A DNA stretch of 64,000 nt, from contig CM042693.1 of the NCBI GenBank assembly GCA_023614405.1, positions 332,737,527 to 332,801,526 on the forward strand, read 5' to 3'. The DNA comes from Avena insularis (lineage: Eukaryota; Streptophyta; Magnoliopsida; Poales; Poaceae). The position numbers and the translations under genes were made by a program. The notes beneath the pieces were generated by a model. It ran no database searches. It was not told the origin of the DNA and saw only the letters and a program-made list of their open reading frames with translations. Of the stretch, positions 58,762 to 64,000 are shown piece after piece. The stretch's first letter is position 1. Every line of letters starts with the position of its first letter.

Positions 58762-61700
58762 TTGGGCGGCATGGGTCTACGTCGCCGACATCTCGGCATT
58801 TATCCTCACCAGGTTGTTGTTGCGAGAGCACCCTTAAGCGCTGCGAAAGCCGTCCGCCATGAGCTATCCGGTGAGCAGCGTCGAGGTGATGGTCGCAGCC
58901 GGAGTGCAGGCGGGAGTAGCGGGTGCCAGATCAACCAGAGACCCCGTCGCAGGCGTGCAGGTCACGCCCAGGCAGACGGCACCACCACCCACCGAGGTAA
59001 TCCCTCCAGTGACCAACCAGGCAAGTGTGACACTACCCCAAAGGCACCAAGAGTGAGAGGGCCACCTCTGGAAAGACCAGAAAACATTCTTCAGGCAACC
59101 ATAGAAAACCTGACTACACCTGTAGCGCTGATACTTGATTCGGCTAATGCTCAGGCAGAGTTAGAAGAAACCAGGCAAAAGGTGCTGGTAGAGGCAAAAA
59201 AGGTGTCGGCCTTACGGGAATCCTTAAACAGGACCCTGCGAGAATATGCCAAAGCTAATAAGCTTGACGTCGCTCCCGGACGGGTTGACGAGTTGATATT
59301 AAGAGGGAAGAACCTCATAGATGATATCAACAAGAAGCATGAAGCTCATAAGGCAGAATCAGTTGATTTGGGTTTGCCGAGGTACGGTACCCCGGCAAAG
59401 AACCTGAGAGCGGCAAATGCCGCAGCATTAGAGTTAGAGGGATTGACTAGCGAAGCCCGGCAGAAACAGCAAGAAAGAGTGAATGAGATGGTGCGCATCG
59501 CGAACCAGCAAAACGAAGAAATGCTCAAGGCAGACCCGGCGAGGCCAGGGGCCTCGCGAATGGTTCACTCGGCTAGAGCTGCACCTGCTTTGTCCGTGGC
59601 AGCAGCGTCCTCACCCGTAAACAATGCACGAAGGGACAAAGCGGTAACTTCAGGAAAGAGAAACAAGCAAATCGTTCCGTATGATCCGGCGATAGCTGGG
59701 AATGCAAACGAGAACAGAGGCAATGAAAGCCGAGGTAACAGTGGTGAGAGGAATCTCGGCCGTGCTGAGAAAGACGGCGGAAGCCGAGGCAATGGAGACC
59801 TCGGCAGAAGAGAACTCGGAATAGGCAATCACGATAACAATATCCCTGTTGAAGTAAGGAGAGAACCGCCGCTCAACCCGTAGCCAAGACATGAACCTCG
59901 ACAGGAAAGAGAAGCGAGACCAGCTCGCCACAATCAAGTAAATGAAAGGTACAATGATGGTTATTCCGAGATGGAATATGCGATCCATGGTGGAAATAAC
60001 CACTATGGAATGCAAGACAGAGTTCTGTACAGAGATTTGCCATCAAATGATGCCAGAGTAAAGCTAGACCGGCTATACCGATCCGAGTTGCTGGAAGAAC
60101 AGGGTCCACCGAGTCCGACGTGCTTCGGACCACGGATCATGGGCGAACCACCTGTGTCGAACTTTCAGCTGGCAAGAGGCACAAAGACGTATAATGGGAG
60201 CACCAAACCACAAGACTGGTTGATTGATTATGCCACAGTTGTGAAAATAGCAGGTGGGAACTTACGATGGGCAGTACGGTATGTCCCACAAATGTTGGAG
60301 GGACCAGCTAGGGTATGGCTGAATAATCTACCAGCAGGCAGCATCAACTGTTGGTTGGATTTTGAAGAAATGTTCGTTAGCAACTTTACCAGTACATACA
60401 AGAGGCCAAACATGCCGCAACAATTAGCCATGTGCAAGCAAAGGCCGAATGAAACGGACAGAGAGTTTTTAACTCGGTGGTGTAACCTGAGAAACTCGTG
60501 TGAAGGAGTTATAGAGTCACAAGCAATAGCTTGGTTCGCTCAAGGATGCCGTTATGCCAGTGTGTTATGGCAGCGACTGCAAAGAGATATGCCAACCAAA
60601 TTAGCAGAAACCATCAGAATAGCGGACTCCTATGCGTTGGGAGATCCGACGCAACCAGAATTAATGTCGGCAGATCATCGGGAGCAACAAGACCAGTATG
60701 CTAGAGATTTGGCCGGGTCATCCAGGCGCAATGACTTTAGAGGAAGAAGAAGAGAAGAAAGGCCGGATTATAGATATAATTCGGCCCAAGTGGCAGCGGT
60801 AACGCAAGATCAGCCGAGTCACGGAACGACTCAACGGCAAAAGAATGGTCCTCAGCAGTGGACACCAAGGAATGAAGGAAAAAGACAGTGGACTCCAGAA
60901 CAAAAGAAGCAATGGCAGGAGAGGCCGAAGTACACGTTCGAATATATGTTAGATCAGCCGTGTAAATTTCACACGTCAAACCCAGCCAAGCCAGCCAACC
61001 ATACGACCCACCAATGTGCATGGATGAAAAATGCAATGGGAAACCACGCAGGCATTCAGGCAGCACCTCTCCAAGTACATCAGCAGCATCAGCCGCAGTT
61101 GATTGGAGCAAATGCACAGCAACTGATGTTACCACCTCCTCCCCCGAGGTATGATAATTCGGACCGGAGAGATGCGGTGCATCAAGTGATGAACCAAGGT
61201 CAGGATGGAAGGACAAATCCAGGAAACAATGGACGCAATGATTACAAAGAACATCATCAGTCGTATTGCGTGTTCATGACGGAACAGCAAGACAAGCAGA
61301 GTGTACAGCACCGGCATATGGAAGTAAATGCAGTTATGCCGGCAGTACCAAGATATGTGCCTTGGTCAGATCAAGAAGTAACTTGGAGCATAAAGGATCA
61401 CCCCAAGATAATGCCGAGTCCGGGGTCGTATGCACTCGTATTGGATCCAACATTTGTTGGACCAAGCATTAATGTGAAATTTTCAAAGGTTCTCATTGAC
61501 AATGGGAACAGTATCAACATCATGTACAAATATACCATGCATAAACTCGGAATATCGCAGAACATGCTGCAATCCACGAGGACCACTTTCCATGGGATAG
61601 TACCAGGGCTTTCGTGCGAACCCATTGGTAAGGTTCGAGTGGATGTATTATTCGGCACAAGAGATAACTGCAGAGCAGAAAACTTAGAGTTTGAAGTGGT

Positions 61701-61938
61701 GGATCTAGAGAGTTGTTATCATGCTTTACTCGGACGGCCAGCATTGGCCAAATTCATGGGCAGCTGTCATGTGAGTTATTTGAAAATGAAGCTACCCGGG
61801 CCACAAGGAGTAATAACAGTAGCAGGGGATTACAGGAAGTCAATGGAATGTGCTTCAGCCGGGTCAAATTTGGCCGAGTCATTGGTTATAGCAAGAGAAA
61901 AAAGAAGGATTCAGGAGGTAGCAGCCCTCGCTCAGTAA
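58762..61938 (+). pseudogene. Gypsy gag and protease, one nonsense codon
   Basis: A single frame runs from about 58762 to the TAA at 61936-61938, interrupted by one TAG at 59881-59883. The first part holds a charged coiled-coil (about 59100-59560, AELEETRQKVLVEAKKVSAL) and a Gly/Asn/Arg-rich linker. The second part (from about 59900) is the retrotransposon gag (DWLIDYATVVKIAGGNLRWA, ARVWLNNLPAGSINCWLDFE), a Cys/His segment (CKFHTSNPAKPANHTTHQC) and an aspartic protease with VLIDNGNSINIMY (61492-61530), where the family usually has DGGSS. The true start codon is uncertain because the N-terminal 90 residues are low-complexity. Confidence 0.82.
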
Positions 61939-64000
61939 GACTGAATATGCGGCATTAGCCAATCCACATGGAAGTGTCTCCTTTCAGCCGACTAAAGAAA
62001 CAAAGAAGGTTCAGATAGATGAGCAATTCCCAGAGCGTACTGTTACTATTGGTGCAGGCCTAGATGCTAAATAGGAAAGCGAGCTCACCAACTTCCTCCG
62101 TGAGAATCGGGATATCTTTGCATGGTCAACTCAGGATCTGCAAGGTGTTCCGAGGGAGTTGGCTGAGCACTCTCTGAATGTAAGGCCAGGAGCAAGGCCG
62201 GTGAAGCAACCTCTCCGCCGCTTCGCCGAAGACAGGAGAAAAATAATAGGGGATGAAATAGCTCGGCTCCTGGCGGCCGGGTTCATCATGGAGGTGTCAG
62301 ATCCGGATTGGTTGTCAAACCCGGTGCTAGTAGAAAAGAAGAAGGATGATCCGAATGTAGCCATTGTATGGCGAATGTGTATCGATTACACGAACCTGAA
62401 CAAGGCGTGTCCAAAAGATCCTTTTCCCTTACCTAGAATAGACCAAGTCATTGATTCGACCGCTGGTTGTGAACTATTGTCATTTGTAGACGCGTATTCT
62501 GGTTTTCACCAGATACCGTTAAATCCGGCCGATCAAATAAAGACTGCGTTTATTACCCCGTACGGGGCTTATTGCTATCGCACAATGCCATTCGGCCTGC
62601 GCAACGCAGGAGCAACGTATCAAAGATGCATGCAAAAATGTCTACATGACCAGATAGGAAAAAATGTACAAGTATATGTGGATGATGTGGTTATCAAAAC
62701 CAAAGAAAGCAAAACACTGCTGGGTGATATACGGCAGACCTTCGCGAACCTGAGAAGGTTCCGAATGAAGCTTAACCCGGAAAAATGCACATTTGGCATG
62801 CCAGCAGGAAAATTACTCGGTTTTCTCGTATCTAGCCGAGGTATAGAGGCCAACCCAACCAAGATAAAGGCAGTAGATAGGATGGAGTTGCCGAGGTGTC
62901 TAAATGACGTACAAAAGTTCACGGGTTGTTTAGCCTCGCTCAACCGGTTTGTATGTCGGCTTGGGGAGAAGGCATTACCACTCTATCAACTGATGAAGAA
63001 ATCAGATAAGTTCATTTGGACTCCACAAGCAGACAGTGCATTTCATGAATTGAAAAGGATGTTGGTCACAGCGCCCATTTTAGCTTTTCCATTATCAAAA
63101 GAGCCTATGTTACTCTACATAGCGGCTACCAACAGAGTAGTGAGTGCTGTAATCGTCGTAGAACGAGTCGAAAATGATAAGTCAGTACAGAGGCCGGTGT
63201 ATTATTTGAGCGAGGTGTTATCCGCTTCAAAGCAAAATTATCCACATTATCAGAAGATGGCTTATGGAGTGTACATGTCGGCAAGGAAACTTAAACATTA
63301 CTTCGAAGAGCACCCCATCAAAGTGATTTGTGAAGCACCAATAGCCGACATATTGAGCAACAAAGATGCAAGTGGACGAATAGCAAAATGGGCAATTGAA
63401 TTGTCACCTTATGCTCCGCAATTCGATAGGAGAGATGCAATCAAATCTCAGGCTGTGGCCGACTTCTTCGTAGATTGGGCCGAGGTGCAATATGAGCCAC
63501 CATTACCAGAACCGAATTATTGGACGATGCACTTTGACGGTTCCAAACTAAGAAATGGTTTGGGGGCAGGAATAGTGTTAACCTCGCCCAAAAGAGATCA
63601 GCTGAAATATGTGCTGCAAATACATTTGGCCGCGTCAAACAACGTAGCCGAATATGAAGCACTGGTCCATGGATTGAAGGTAGCAAAAGAGATTGGCATA
63701 CGCCGAATCTTATGCTATGGGGACTCAGATCTAGTAGTACAGCAAGTCTCAGGCAATTGGGACGCATTGGATGATAATATGGCTTTGTATAGATTTCATG
63801 TGCAAAAGATCAGTGGATACTTTGAAGGGTGTGAATTTCACCACATACCTCGGGCAGAAAACGATGTCGCAGACACGTTGTCAAAGCTAGGATCAACCAG
63901 GCAGTCAATTCCCACAGGTATCGCCCTAGAGCACCTAAGGAAACCATCGATAACTCCATCACCAGAGTCCGAATCCATATTTATTCCGGTAAATTCAGCA
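61922..64000 (+). CDS. Gypsy pol: reverse transcriptase and two RNase H domains (partial)
   Basis: Frame 2 overlaps the end of gag (from about 61922, SLSKTEYAALANPHG), is crossed by a TAG at 62072-62074, and is then open to the window end. RT motifs: VLVEKKKDD, RMCIDYTNLNKACPKDPFPL (about 62370), TMPFGLRNAGATYQR and YVDDVVIKT (62675-62701). The first RNase H (about 63100-63380) is degenerate at its acidic sites. A second RNase H (about 63520-63900: MHFDGSK, GDSDLVVQQVSG, PRAENDVADTLSKL) retains the catalytic Asp pattern. Whether the gag-pol shift is natural or a mutation cannot be told from one copy. Confidence 0.85.

Larger units (their letters stand above)
57810..64000 (+). mobile_element. 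Gypsy retrotransposon of the Tat lineage, partial (runs off window)
   Basis: It begins TGTTGGGGAGATGACC at 57810 inside the leader of Copia element 3; ACCGT precedes it as a probable target-site copy. The order LTR, gag, protease, RT, RNase H, second RNase H is visible. A second, archaeal-type RNase H after the first is the hallmark of the Tat group. Integrase and 3' LTR lie beyond 64000. Confidence 0.85.

Overview
This is a gene-poor, repeat-dense stretch of a large plant nuclear genome. Copia LTRs of the BARE/Angela type (starts such as TGTTGGAGATATACCC, ends CTACA, initiator-Met primer sites), CACTA transposons with CCGGGACTAAA subterminal repeats, and Stowaway MITEs point to a Pooideae grass, most likely a Triticeae (wheat/barley/rye/Aegilops). 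That assignment is by repeat type only. I see no rRNA, tRNA, CRISPR or bacterial features.

Layout. 1-2.5 kb: two copies of a dispersed repeat, then an exon-like fragment with an in-frame TAG. 2.5-17.3 kb: a large CACTA DNA transposon (CACTA-A) with a decayed TNP2 transposase, three kinds of internal tandem repeats, and a decayed second gene (Transposase_24-like part plus Ulp1-like cysteine protease); its right terminus is missing. 17.3-20.2 kb: unassigned DNA and a possible hAT remnant. 20.2-25.7 kb, minus strand: the only apparently intact host gene, a five-exon flavin-containing monooxygenase of the plant FMO1 type (524 aa, all junctions GT-AG). Its second intron (3.6 kb) contains a Stowaway MITE that was itself hit by a 3.1-kb CACTA element (CACTA-B, TSD ACC). 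25.8-31.5 kb: three diverged copies of the sequence upstream of the FMO, several MITEs, a direct-repeat pair, and CACTA-C (28385-30973, TSD TGG), which carries an exon of the Mediator subunit gene MED21.

31.5-64 kb is nested LTR retrotransposons. An old Copia-like LTR (about 32.8-33.5 and 51.3-51.6 kb) was hit by a minus-strand Copia element (33537-51303, TSD GGTTA). That element's 3' LTR was later hit by a plus-strand relative (35091-43837, TSD ATCTC) with good LTRs but a dead coding region. Next to it lies another minus-strand Copia (about 51636-57809). Its 5' leader is interrupted by a plus-strand Gypsy element of the Tat lineage (57810 to beyond the window, dual RNase H).

How the parts work together: the FMO is the only candidate for a working cellular function (N-hydroxylation, by family). 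Everything else is mobile DNA, with coding regions broken by stops and frameshifts; only the Gypsy pol is still largely open. The most interesting signals are the nested insertion inside the FMO intron, the MED21 exon captured by CACTA-C, the triplicated FMO upstream module, a 660-bp repeat shared by two different CACTA elements, and the mobilised but coding-dead inner Copia.
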